64,000 bases of DNA from Clostridiales bacterium (lineage in GTDB: Bacteria; Bacillota; Clostridia; Christensenellales; Borkfalkiaceae): contig SVHG01000003.1 of assembly GCA_015055965.1 (NCBI GenBank), forward strand, positions 1-64,000, read 5' to 3'. Under the pieces are notes generated by a model, which was given only the letters and a program-made list of their open reading frames with translations, was not told the origin of the DNA and searched no databases. This document shows, piece by piece, positions 17,376-24,825 of this stretch. A program made the position numbers and the translations under genes. Numbering within the stretch: the first letter of the stretch is position 1; every line of letters starts with the position of its first letter.

Positions 17376-18111
17376 AATTTATTTCTATCTTTTGTTTTAG
17401 CTTTCCAATAATTTTACTTTCCAATCTAGAAACTTGAACTTGAGATATACCTAAGACCTTTGCAGTTTCACTTTGCGTTTTATCCCTAAAAAATCTTAAT
17501 AAAATAATTTTTTGTTCGCGTAGCGGAAGCTCGTCAATTAATCCTCTCAACATGATTTTATCAATCATTTTTTCTTCTTCACGAGAATTGTCGCCTATCT
17601 TTTCTAATAATTCTGGAGAATTATCAGAATCATCATCTTCTTGCTTGTCGTATAGCGACAGCGGAATTTTAGCGCAATTTAAAGCTAGAACAATTTCTTC
17701 TTCACTAATATTTAACGATTTTGAAACCTCTTCAATAGTTGGAGAATTCCCATTATTTGCATTCTTATAAGCTTCTATAAAGTTATTTATTTGCAATCTT
17801 TGCATTTTTATAACTCTAGAAACCTTAATTATTCCATCATCGCGTAAAAAGCGCTTAATTTCACCTATCACCATTGGAACTAGATAGGTTGAAAAGCATA
17901 CCCCGTAAGAAATATCAAAATTATTAATTGCTTTAATAAATCCAACGTAAGCAATTTGCTTTAAATCTTCATAATTTTCACCTTTGTTTTTAAATCTTGA
18001 GACAAGGGACTTAATTAAATTTTCATTTTCGGTAATCAATTGTTCCTTTGCATTGATATCCCCATTTTTCGCTTTAAGTATGAAATCCATCGTTTGATCA
18101 TATGAAAGCAT
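17374..18111 (-). CDS. sigF: RNA polymerase sporulation sigma factor SigF
   Basis: SigF is the first forespore-specific sigma factor and directs early forespore genes. The 245-residue protein shows region 2 (QIAYVGFIKAINNFDISYG and FSTYLVPMVIGEIKRFLRD), region 3, and region 4 with an HTH (KTQSETAKVLGISQVQVSRLE). The identification as SigF rather than SigG rests on co-transcription with spoIIAA and spoIIAB, 9 bp apart. Its activity would be held by SpoIIAB until SpoIIAA is dephosphorylated. No spoVA genes follow. Confidence 0.93.
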   Translation of the reverse strand: MLSYDQTMDFILKAKNGDINAKEQLITENENLIKSLVSRFKNKGENYEDLKQIAYVGFIKAINNFDISYGVCFSTYLVPMVIGEIKRFLRDDGIIKVSRVIKMQRLQINNFIEAYKNANNGNSPTIEEVSKSLNISEEEIVLALNCAKIPLSLYDKQEDDDSDNSPELLEKIGDNSREEEKMIDKIMLRGLIDELPLREQKIILLRFFRDKTQSETAKVLGISQVQVSRLESKIIGKLKQKIEIN

Positions 18112-18120
18112 AATTCTCCT

Positions 18121-18543
18121 TTAAGCGATACTTAAACTTTTAGTCATTGTAACCGTTGTTCCTACGTTCAACGCAGATTCAACGGAAAATGAATCCATAA
18201 AGGTACGCATAATCGTAAAGCCCATACCCGCATGCTCTTCCATAGCTTTTGAACTGTAAAAAGGCTCTAAAACCTTATTTAGATTTTCAATACCAACGCC
18301 GTTATCGCTTATTTTTATATGTAGAACACCTTCATTAATTTCACATTCAAGGGTAATTTCCCCCATTGTATCGGGATAACCGTGAACCACACAATTTGTA
18401 ACCGCCTCTGAAACTGCCGTTTTTACGTCTGTAATTTGTTCAACGGTTGGGTTTAAAAACATAATAAATCCAGCCACGGCTGTACGAGCAAAAGACTCGT
18501 TTTCACTTATGGCAGAAAAAGTTATTTTCATTTTATTACTCAT
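18121..18543 (-). CDS. spoIIAB: Anti-sigma F factor, serine kinase SpoIIAB
   Basis: SpoIIAB binds and inhibits SigF and phosphorylates SpoIIAA. It is a GHKL kinase: the N box is VSEAVTNCVVHGY, the G1 box is ISDNGVGI, and the G2 box is HAGMGFTIM. A GTG at 18552 opens the frame, but it overlaps the Shine-Dalgarno AAGGAG; ATG at 18543 is at 8-nt spacing. The length of 140 residues matches the family. Confidence 0.94.
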   Translation of the reverse strand: MSNKMKITFSAISENESFARTAVAGFIMFLNPTVEQITDVKTAVSEAVTNCVVHGYPDTMGEITLECEINEGVLHIKISDNGVGIENLNKVLEPFYSSKAMEEHAGMGFTIMRTFMDSFSVESALNVGTTVTMTKSLSIA

Positions 18544-18556
18544 ATTTCGCACTCCT

Positions 18557-18865
18557 TTATAATTTAGGAATTAGATTATATATTCCACTTACACTAAAGA
18601 CTTTATCTACGGAAAACGAAGGATTTTCAATATAAGTAGGAATTTTCATATTTTTTAGTTTTTTATATCTTCCAATTAAAACGCCTATGCCGGTAGAGTC
18701 CATAAACGTCAGCCCGTGCATATTAAAAACTACGGAAGGCGCTGTGGAATTTTTTTCTATTAAATTATCAATTTTACTTTTTGCAATAGCACCGTTACAT
18801 TCATCTAATTCACCTTCCAAATAGATATATAAACCTCTTTTAGTTACGTTATGTTTTATTTTCAT
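18557..18865 (-). CDS. spoIIAA: Anti-sigma F factor antagonist SpoIIAA
   Basis: This 102-residue STAS-domain protein releases SigF from SpoIIAB when unphosphorylated. The phosphorylated serine lies in FMDSTGIGV near residue 57. It is the first gene of the spoIIA operon and is 4-13 bp from spoIIAB. The SpoIIE phosphatase is not in the window. Confidence 0.93.
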   Translation of the reverse strand: MKIKHNVTKRGLYIYLEGELDECNGAIAKSKIDNLIEKNSTAPSVVFNMHGLTFMDSTGIGVLIGRYKKLKNMKIPTYIENPSFSVDKVFSVSGIYNLIPKL

Positions 18866-18897
18866 TTCTCACCATCCCGTATGTATTTACGCCTATT

Positions 18898-18942
18898 ATT
18901 ATACCACTTAAAATTGGGCTGATTTTGTAAAATCAGGTCGAA
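18898..18942 (-). promoter_or_regulatory. spoIIA upstream region: -10 box, palindrome, weak 0A-like box
   Basis: A -10 TATAAT lies at 18898-18903 (minus strand), but the -35 position holds no TTGACA. Instead a perfect palindrome, CTGATTTT-GT-AAAATCAG (18919-18936), covers the -35 position. A one-mismatch Spo0A box (GGTCGAA for TGTCGAA) overlaps at 18936-18942. The sites are suggestive only; a SigH-type promoter is not clear. Confidence 0.35.
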
Positions 18943-18963
18943 TAAAATATTTTTTTGCAAATA

Positions 18964-18994
18964 AAAAACACCTGCCTTTTTAGCAAGTGTTTTA
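18964..18994 (-). terminator. Terminator after the FAD oxidoreductase gene
   Basis: On the minus strand, AAAACACTTGC and GCAGGTGTTTT form a stem with one mismatch, followed by T residues. Confidence 0.65.
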
Positions 18995-19047
18995 CTTTTT
19001 TGTTAAACATAATAATTCTTAAAAATAAAGATGTTATGCTATATTTT

Positions 19048-20463
19048 TTAAATTATTTCATATTCAATTCCTTCTTCAGTTAAAAGCTTTCTACCCATAT
19101 ACACACCCATAACTGAAGCCATCATTAGACCGCGAGTCCAACCGCTAGAATCACCTAAACAATATAAGTTTGCAACGTTCGTGTTAAGCTCTTCATCCAT
19201 CTTAACCCTATTAGAATAGAACTTTAATTCGGGCGAATAAAGCAAAGTTTCAGGTGAAGCAAAACCGGGAACAACCTTATCTACCGCCATAATAAAATTA
19301 AGAATATTGGTTAAAGAACGGTATGGCATTGCAGCAGTTATATCTCCTGCAACCGCATCAACTAACGAGGGGCGAAGATTTGAACGTGAAAGCTCTTTTT
19401 GCCAAGTACGCTTTCCGTCTAAAATATCGCCTAGTCTTTGAACTAAAATATGACCAGCACCAAGCATATTGGTTAACTCACCAATTTTACGCGCATACTC
19501 AATAGGCTGATTAAACGGATACGTAAAGTTATGTGAGCAAAGAATAGCCAAGTTTGTGTTTTCAGACTTAATTTCCTTGTAAGAATGTCCATTAACAACA
19601 GCCAAGTTATTATCGTAATTTTCTTGACTAACAAATCCTCCGGGATTTTGGCAAAAAGTTCTAACCTTATTCTTAAAGGGCTTTGGATAACCTACGAGCT
19701 TAGATTCGTAAAGCGCTTTGTTTACGATTTCCATAACTTCGTTTCTTACTTCTACTCTAACACCTATATCAACGGTGCCGGGCTCGTGCGAAATATTATG
19801 CTCAAAACAAAGCTTTTCTAGCCAATCACTACCTCTTCTACCCGTGGCAACGATTACTTTATTTGCAAAAATTTCAAATTGTTTGCCTTTTTCCGTTATT
19901 TGAGCACCAATACAAGCGTTATTTTCGATTATAAGATTATTACATTCGCTAGAAAATCTTAAATCAACACCACGTTCTTCTAAATATTTTTGAATAGAAT
20001 AATAGATTTCTTGAGCCTTTTCCGTTCCCATATGTCTTATAGGACAGTCAACAAGCTTCAAGCCGGCTTGAATTGCTCTTTTTCTAATTTCCTTGATATC
20101 GTCGTTATTGTTAATTCCTTCGATATGCTCGTCAGCACCAAATTCAAGATAAATTTTATCCGTATAATCAATAAGTGCCTGCGCTCGCATTTCACCTATT
20201 AAAGTTGGAAAATCCCCACCAACTTCATAAGATAAAGAAAGCTTTCCGTCAGAAAAAGCACCTGCGCCTGAAAAACCGGTAGTAATTCTACAAGGCTTAC
20301 AACCAACGCAAACCTTAGTATCCTTTTTAGGACAACTTCTTTTTTCAATAGATAACCCTTTTTCTATAATGGTTATTGATTTTTTTGAACCGTAACGAAG
20401 CATTTCTAACGCTGTAAAAATACCGGCAGGCCCTGCGCCTATAATTAAAACGTCTGTTTTCAT
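19048..20463 (-). CDS. FAD-dependent oxidoreductase (COG2509-type dehydrogenase)
   Basis: This 471-residue protein has an N-terminal dinucleotide-binding motif (IIGAGPAGIF) and a cysteine-rich patch (residues about 37-53, CPKKDTKVCVGCKPC). The segments TGFSGAGAFSDGKL and the C-terminal GDSSGWTRGLMMASVMG are seen in a widespread clostridial family of uncharacterised FAD dehydrogenases. The start at 20463 (GAGGG Shine-Dalgarno) is preferred to an upstream frame start at 20490. The substrate is not known. It is a single-gene unit. Confidence 0.8.
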   Translation of the reverse strand: MKTDVLIIGAGPAGIFTALEMLRYGSKKSITIIEKGLSIEKRSCPKKDTKVCVGCKPCRITTGFSGAGAFSDGKLSLSYEVGGDFPTLIGEMRAQALIDYTDKIYLEFGADEHIEGINNNDDIKEIRKRAIQAGLKLVDCPIRHMGTEKAQEIYYSIQKYLEERGVDLRFSSECNNLIIENNACIGAQITEKGKQFEIFANKVIVATGRRGSDWLEKLCFEHNISHEPGTVDIGVRVEVRNEVMEIVNKALYESKLVGYPKPFKNKVRTFCQNPGGFVSQENYDNNLAVVNGHSYKEIKSENTNLAILCSHNFTYPFNQPIEYARKIGELTNMLGAGHILVQRLGDILDGKRTWQKELSRSNLRPSLVDAVAGDITAAMPYRSLTNILNFIMAVDKVVPGFASPETLLYSPELKFYSNRVKMDEELNTNVANLYCLGDSSGWTRGLMMASVMGVYMGRKLLTEEGIEYEII

Positions 20464-20568
20464 ATTTTTCCCTCTAATATTGTGTAGCATACGCTCACGA
20501 TGTTATATTATAGCATATTTTTATCATTAGGTCAAATAATTTCGGCATATTATTATTGTAAAGAATTT

Positions 20569-20590
20569 TTTATTTATGGCCATAAATAAA
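20569..20590. promoter_or_regulatory. 22-bp perfect palindrome, operator candidate
   Basis: TTTATTTATGG is followed directly by its exact reverse complement. The site ends 8 bp upstream of the -35 box of the DUF1538-PII operon, which is a position for an activator or repressor. Confidence 0.6.
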
Positions 20591-20598
20591 GGATATTC

Positions 20599-20627
20599 TT
20601 GACTTTTATTTTAAACAAGTGTATAAT
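20599..20627 (+). promoter_or_regulatory. Promoter of the DUF1538-PII operon
   Basis: -35 TTGACT (20599-20604) and -10 TATAAT (20622-20627) with a 17-bp spacer. Confidence 0.75.
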
Positions 20628-20654
20628 AGAACAAAATAGATTTAGAGAGTAAAC

Positions 20655-22169
20655 ATGAAGTTTAAACACAGCGCATTATACGAAGCAATAATTGCCGTTT
20701 TACCAATTACCGCTTTAATACTAATAATCAACCTATTTTTAGATGAGGGATTAAAAAAATACGATTTAATCGGTTTTATTATTGGTAATTTATTTTTAAT
20801 AGGCGGTATGACGTTATACGGCATTGGTACTAAAATTTCTTTAACCCCAGTTGGAGATAGCTTTGGTAGCTATATCACAATGAAAAAAAAGGTTTGGATA
20901 TTAATTCTAATGGGCATCCTATTGGGCTTTATTATTACGGTTGCAGAGCCGGATTTAAGCGTTTTAGGAACTCAATTAGGATCTATTAAATGGACCTTAA
21001 TTTTAACCATAGCTCTTGGTGTAGGCGTATTTTTAGCGCTTTCGCTATTAAAAACACTCTTCAAACTTGATTTTGCACTACTAATAATGTGTTTATACGC
21101 AATTTTATTTATAATTGCAATTTTTCTTGATAATGAATATCTTGCACTATGCTTTGACTCCGGCGGGGTTACAACGGGAGCATTAACAGTCCCCTTTATT
21201 CTTGCGTTAGGCGCTTCAGTTGCAGGTGTTGTCGGCGGTAAAAACAAAAGGGAAAACAGCTTCGGTATGACTGCCATTTGCTCCGTTGGGCCAGTAATGA
21301 TGACGATGCTTTTGTGTATCATATTCAAGCCTGAAGTAAATCCTTCAATTACCCCTGAAAATGCAACGGATTTTGCATCTTTATTAAATATTTATTCAAC
21401 GACTTTAGCTCATTGTCTTAAAGAGGTTTTAATAGCCCTCGCCCCCATTGCACTATTTTTCTTTATATTCAACTTTATATCCTTTAAACTACCCGGTATC
21501 GAATTGCTAAGAATATTGTTCGGTTTCATTTATACTTATATCGGACTTTCATTGTTTTTAACAGGTGTAAACGCTGCGTACATGGGAACGGGATACTTTA
21601 TAGGAAAAAGCTTGGGGGCTCTTGAAAACAAATTTGCTTTGATTGCCGTTGCATCTATGGTTGGTTTGCTAATTATTCTAGCAGAGCCAGCGGTGAACGT
21701 ATTGGTAAAGCAAGTTGAAGGGGTTTCAAGTGGCACTATTAAAAAAGCGACTTTAAAAATTGCTTTAGCTTTATCAATGGCATTTGCTTTAGCAATTTCT
21801 ATGTTGCGTATTATTTACGGTTTTTCATTATGGTATATTATAGGCGTTGGTTATGCTATTGCCTTAGGACTATCTTTCTTCGTTCCAAAGGTTTACACCA
21901 CTATCGCTTTTGATGCCGGCGGCGTTGCATCAGGGCCAATGACGGCAACGTTCTTGCTTCCTTTAGCTATAGGAGCTACCGAAAGCATAGCCTCATCCTC
22001 TGCAATTTTAACAAGCGCTTACGGCTTAGTAGCAACAGTTGCCCTAATGCCCTTAATAACCATACAAGTTCTTGGTTTTGCAAGCAAACTTAAGGTTAAG
22101 TACACTAAACATAAAATTGAAGCTATTCGAGCTCAAATTAGGAATGAAGAAATCATTGAGTTTGAATAA
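20655..22169 (+). CDS. DUF1538 family integral membrane protein
   Basis: This 504-residue protein is almost entirely hydrophobic helices and consists of two homologous halves. Each half has an AEP motif (AEPDLSVL near residue 98; AEPAVNVL near residue 345) and a glycine-rich motif (FDSGGVTTG near 170; FDAGGVASG near 418). The duplicated half-helix layout resembles an inverted-repeat transporter or channel. The transported molecule is unknown. The gene is co-transcribed with two PII-like genes; such pairing usually means control of a transporter by a nucleotide-sensing PII protein. The ribosome binding site is weak (AGAG). Confidence 0.85.
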   Translation: MKFKHSALYEAIIAVLPITALILIINLFLDEGLKKYDLIGFIIGNLFLIGGMTLYGIGTKISLTPVGDSFGSYITMKKKVWILILMGILLGFIITVAEPDLSVLGTQLGSIKWTLILTIALGVGVFLALSLLKTLFKLDFALLIMCLYAILFIIAIFLDNEYLALCFDSGGVTTGALTVPFILALGASVAGVVGGKNKRENSFGMTAICSVGPVMMTMLLCIIFKPEVNPSITPENATDFASLLNIYSTTLAHCLKEVLIALAPIALFFFIFNFISFKLPGIELLRILFGFIYTYIGLSLFLTGVNAAYMGTGYFIGKSLGALENKFALIAVASMVGLLIILAEPAVNVLVKQVEGVSSGTIKKATLKIALALSMAFALAISMLRIIYGFSLWYIIGVGYAIALGLSFFVPKVYTTIAFDAGGVASGPMTATFLLPLAIGATESIASSSAILTSAYGLVATVALMPLITIQVLGFASKLKVKYTKHKIEAIRAQIRNEEIIEFE

Positions 22170-22187
22170 AATATATTAGGAGTTAAT

Positions 22188-22529
22188 ATGAATCCAAAAG
22201 AAATTAAATTACGTTGCATGATAATAATTGCAGATCGTGGATTGGGTGACGGCATAAGTAATTTAGTTAAAGATTACGCTCACTTTCAATCAATAATTTT
22301 AGGCAGAGGTACTGCAAGTAGTGAAATTAAGTCTGCTCTAGCAATTTCCGAGCCTGAAAAGGATATAATTTACTGTTTTATAGAAAAACATAACGTTAAT
22401 TACGTATATAGCTTAATCGAGGAAAACTTTGAACTTAACAAAAAACACAAAGGTATAGCATTCACTATCCCCGTTTCTTCGGTTGACGGTTATACTTCAT
22501 TTAAAATTCTTACAGGTAAAAACGACTAG
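22188..22529 (+). CDS. PII-like signal protein (first copy)
   Basis: This 113-residue protein has the ferredoxin-like PII fold pattern: a beta strand CMIIIADRGLGDGI, an ILGRGTASSEI stretch in the T-loop region, and a C-terminal strand IAFTIPVSSVDGY. It lacks the Tyr51 uridylylation motif. It follows DUF1538 by 18 bp with a clear AGGAG. It probably binds a nucleotide and acts on the membrane protein; this is inference from context. Confidence 0.75.
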   Translation: MNPKEIKLRCMIIIADRGLGDGISNLVKDYAHFQSIILGRGTASSEIKSALAISEPEKDIIYCFIEKHNVNYVYSLIEENFELNKKHKGIAFTIPVSSVDGYTSFKILTGKND

Positions 22530-22539
22530 GAGGAAAATT

Positions 22540-22854
22540 ATGGATAAAAATTACGAATTAATTGTTGCAATAGTTAATCACGGATTTGAAGAAGAGGTTA
22601 TGTCTGCAGCAAGAGCAGCTGGCGCTCGTGGCGGTACTGTATTTAACGCACGCGGAACAGCAAATGCTGATGACGAAGTTAAATTTTTAGGTATTTCCCT
22701 GCACCCACATAAAGAAATAGTATTTATTTTAGCTCAGTCAGATACAAAAAAGGATATTATGACCGCTATTAAAGACAGAGCGGGACTTGCTACACCTGGT
22801 TCAGGTATTCTATTTACCCTACCGGTTGAATCAGTTATGGGTATTGATTTTTAA
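22540..22854 (+). CDS. PII-like signal protein (second copy, GlnB/GlnK-like)
   Basis: This 104-residue protein is closer to canonical GlnB: LIVAIVNHGFEEEVMSAARAAGARGGTVFNARGT carries the first strand and start of the T-loop (shown in part: VNHGFEEEVM, ARGGTVFNARG), and the C-terminus has ILFTLPVESVMGI. No modifiable Tyr is seen in the T-loop. The ATG at 22540 follows AGGAGG; an upstream frame start at 22483 lies inside the first copy. Two unlike PII proteins in tandem suggest a heteromeric or two-input sensor. Confidence 0.82.
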   Translation: MDKNYELIVAIVNHGFEEEVMSAARAAGARGGTVFNARGTANADDEVKFLGISLHPHKEIVFILAQSDTKKDIMTAIKDRAGLATPGSGILFTLPVESVMGIDF

Positions 22855-22902
22855 TTGATTAAAGTAAAAATTATAATAAAAAAAGAGTTCGGAAAACGTC
22901 GT

Positions 22903-22998
22903 TCCCTATAAGGGATTTTTTGAAATATTAAAAAATTTATAGGAAATTGCACTTTCAAGCGGAGAAACAATCAGATTCCAAAAGGAGTCTGATTTTTC
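22903..22998 (+). terminator. Two successive terminator hairpins after the PII genes
   Basis: TCCCT-ATA-AGGGA plus TTTTTT (22903-22921) and AATCAGATTCC-AAAA-GGAGTCTGATT plus T residues (22969-22998) both act on the plus strand. The first probably ends the DUF1538 operon. The second marks the left end of the accessory island. Confidence 0.7.
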
Positions 22999-23032
22999 TT
23001 TTGGATAATATTATAAGTAAAATTAAAACAGC

Positions 23033-23061
23033 TTGAAATAAAATTCTTTTTTTGGTATAAT
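23033..23061 (+). promoter_or_regulatory. Promoter of the PD-(D/E)xK-like gene
   Basis: -35 TTGAAA (23033-23038) and -10 TATAAT (23056-23061) with 17-bp spacing. Confidence 0.7.
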
Positions 23062-23091
23062 TAACTAACATTTCAAATGGGAGATAATAAT

Positions 23092-24579
23092 ATGAAGGAA
23101 AAGACAACACATCCTTTTTTCACATATGCTTCTCGATTTACATTGGGCTCAATGATATATTCTATATGTTATTGGGCAAAAGGAATCTCGTTTGACTCTC
23201 AAAGTGATACTTTTGGATTTTCGGGAGAAGCAAATTATACTATAAATTTTGACAACAAGCCCTTAACCGTGAAATGCACTATCGTGCAGACTTGGCTTAT
23301 AGATATGTTGTATCTTATTATCTGTAAATGTCGAAATGGTAAAAAAGAAATAGAAAAAGCGGAGTCTTTGCATTTGATAAATCTATATAATGATTATGCG
23401 GATAAATTGGATGCAGAATATTTAAAGGACGATGATGACGCTATTTTGTATGTTATGGGCTTTTTCGGAGAGCAAGGCAGAATGCAAGGTCCATCTATTT
23501 TCTTTGAGGAATTTTCACGAGAAAAATATATATTAGAAGAAATTTCACATAGAGTTCCATCAGAAAAATCATTTGGATTAGATATAAAAAAAGAGTTTTA
23601 TAACGAAACCCATTATACAACGGATGAGTATTCTGCTCTTTTATTGCTGATTTGGAGTCTTTTCTCTAAAACGATGCTGGTTGTTAATCAAAAAGAATTA
23701 GATAGAATAGTCAAATACACTAATCCAATATTATCTAATGAAAATGTTATGGATGTAATAACTAAGAATTCAATTACCATAGAAGAGATTAGAAATAGTC
23801 CTTTGGGGCGTCAAGTGTTTTATTCAAAACCTATCATAAAGTTAGGAGATGATTACATTGCGTCTAACCCATATTTGTTATTAGCCTTGTTTACAAATTC
23901 AAATTATTGGGTTTTGAGAAATAAATATAGAGCCTTAAATTCTCAAAATTTCACAAATGCTTTTGGTTATTATTACGAGATATATTTACAAGAAGTATTA
24001 TCTAATTGCTTAACAAAAGATTGTTTTCAACGCATTGAAGAAGACCTCAACGAAAAACGTGCCGATTGGTACATAAAGTTAGGTAACTATGACTTCTTTG
24101 TTGAACAAAAATCCTCATTGTCATTGTTAGGAATAAAACATAGTCACCCCGATGTTAAAGCTATGAAAAAATATATGATAGATAACTGGGGTGAAGCTAT
24201 TCAACAGCTAAACACTACACAAAAGTTTTATAACAAGCAAAATGCTATAAAAATAATTTTGGTGTATGAGGATTATTATAAGAGTAAATGTCTTGATGAA
24301 TTGTTTAGATTGCACCCAGAACTTGGAAATGATAACCACTTTTGGTTAATATCAATTAATGAGTTTGAAACACTGTTGCAATTATGTAAAAGCAACCCTG
24401 AAATGGCGCTACAAATTATTCAAGAAAAAGATAATATAGAAACAAAAACAAGTCGTAATCATAATGAAAGAGAATTGAAGCAATTATTCTTCAAATATAA
24501 TATTGAACATAATCTCTATTTAAGAGAACAAGGAATATATGAGCAGGAGTTTGAAGGAATTCGTGATATGTGTCACTAA
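23092..24579 (+). CDS. Uncharacterised protein with a PD-(D/E)xK nuclease-like domain
   Basis: I do not recognise this 495-residue protein as a whole. The region about 285-400 shows the restriction-endonuclease-like pattern in order: a Glu in an opening helix (GYYYEIYLQEVL, near 293), Asp325 (KRADWYIK), ExK at 338-340 (FFVEQKSS), and a Gln helix (EAIQQLNTTQKF, near 370). The N-terminal 280 residues match nothing I know. It is a single gene with its own promoter and terminator in an accessory island, as for solitary defence or DNA-repair factors; that role is inference. ATG at 23077 would overlap the GGGAG Shine-Dalgarno, so 23092 is chosen. Codon context differs from the flanking genes. Confidence 0.6.
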   Translation: MKEKTTHPFFTYASRFTLGSMIYSICYWAKGISFDSQSDTFGFSGEANYTINFDNKPLTVKCTIVQTWLIDMLYLIICKCRNGKKEIEKAESLHLINLYNDYADKLDAEYLKDDDDAILYVMGFFGEQGRMQGPSIFFEEFSREKYILEEISHRVPSEKSFGLDIKKEFYNETHYTTDEYSALLLLIWSLFSKTMLVVNQKELDRIVKYTNPILSNENVMDVITKNSITIEEIRNSPLGRQVFYSKPIIKLGDDYIASNPYLLLALFTNSNYWVLRNKYRALNSQNFTNAFGYYYEIYLQEVLSNCLTKDCFQRIEEDLNEKRADWYIKLGNYDFFVEQKSSLSLLGIKHSHPDVKAMKKYMIDNWGEAIQQLNTTQKFYNKQNAIKIILVYEDYYKSKCLDELFRLHPELGNDNHFWLISINEFETLLQLCKSNPEMALQIIQEKDNIETKTSRNHNERELKQLFFKYNIEHNLYLREQGIYEQEFEGIRDMCH

Positions 24580-24590
24580 AAAATTGACAA

Positions 24591-24621
24591 AAACACTGAT
24601 AATATTTTATCGGCGTTTTTT
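24591..24621 (+). terminator. Terminator after the PD-(D/E)xK-like gene
   Basis: ACACTGATAA pairs with TTATCGGCGT (one mismatch, one wobble) and TTTTTT follows, 12 bp past the stop. Confidence 0.6.
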
Positions 24622-24641
24622 GATAGTGCTTGCAAAACACC

Positions 24642-24670
24642 TTGATTTTTCTTTTAATTAGTGTTATAAT
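24642..24670 (+). promoter_or_regulatory. Promoter of the structured leader
   Basis: -35 TTGATT (24642-24647) and -10 TATAAT (24665-24670) with a 17-bp spacer. Transcription should start close to 24677, at the first base of the leader stem. Confidence 0.75.
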
Positions 24671-24676
24671 AACTAC

Positions 24677-24811
24677 GCTACATATTTTAATATGCCTTTT
24701 CATAGGGAATACTGTTGGTAAAAATGTATTCTCTCCCTTATGATTAGGTAAAATATGTAGCAATATTGAGAGATGCGTTTTTTGGCGTATCCCTCGTGGG
24801 TACGCTTTTTT
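24677..24811 (+). ncRNA. Structured leader RNA with terminator/antiterminator (orphan riboswitch or attenuator candidate)
   Basis: The 5' leader begins with GCTACATATTTTA (24677-24689), which pairs perfectly over 13 bp with TAAAATATGTAGC (24749-24761). Inside it is a second hairpin (24701-24742; GGGAATAC against GTATTC...CCC, 13-nt loop). Downstream, GCGTATCCC-TCGT-GGGTACGC plus six T (24785-24811) is an intrinsic terminator 3 nt before the Shine-Dalgarno of the lipoprotein gene. GAGAGATGCG (24768-24777) can instead pair with CGTATCCCTC (24786-24795), the same bases as the terminator's left arm. I could not match it to purine, SAM, T-box, c-di-GMP or other classes I know. An independent terminated sRNA of about 135 nt is the alternative. 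Confidence 0.6.
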
Positions 24812-24825
24812 ATTGGAGATTACTT

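Noticed and set aside
20972-21328. A 118-codon open frame opposite DUF1538
   Set aside because: It is low-complexity, antisense to a clear membrane protein, and reads as a frame shadow.
23077-23091. Upstream ATG of the PD-(D/E)xK-like gene
   Set aside because: The codon overlaps the GGGAG ribosome site that is correctly spaced for the ATG at 23092.
24677-24811. Leader as a T-box or known riboswitch
   Set aside because: The T-box sequence and conserved cores of purine, SAM, glycine, c-di-GMP and preQ1 classes are not present, so no class is named.
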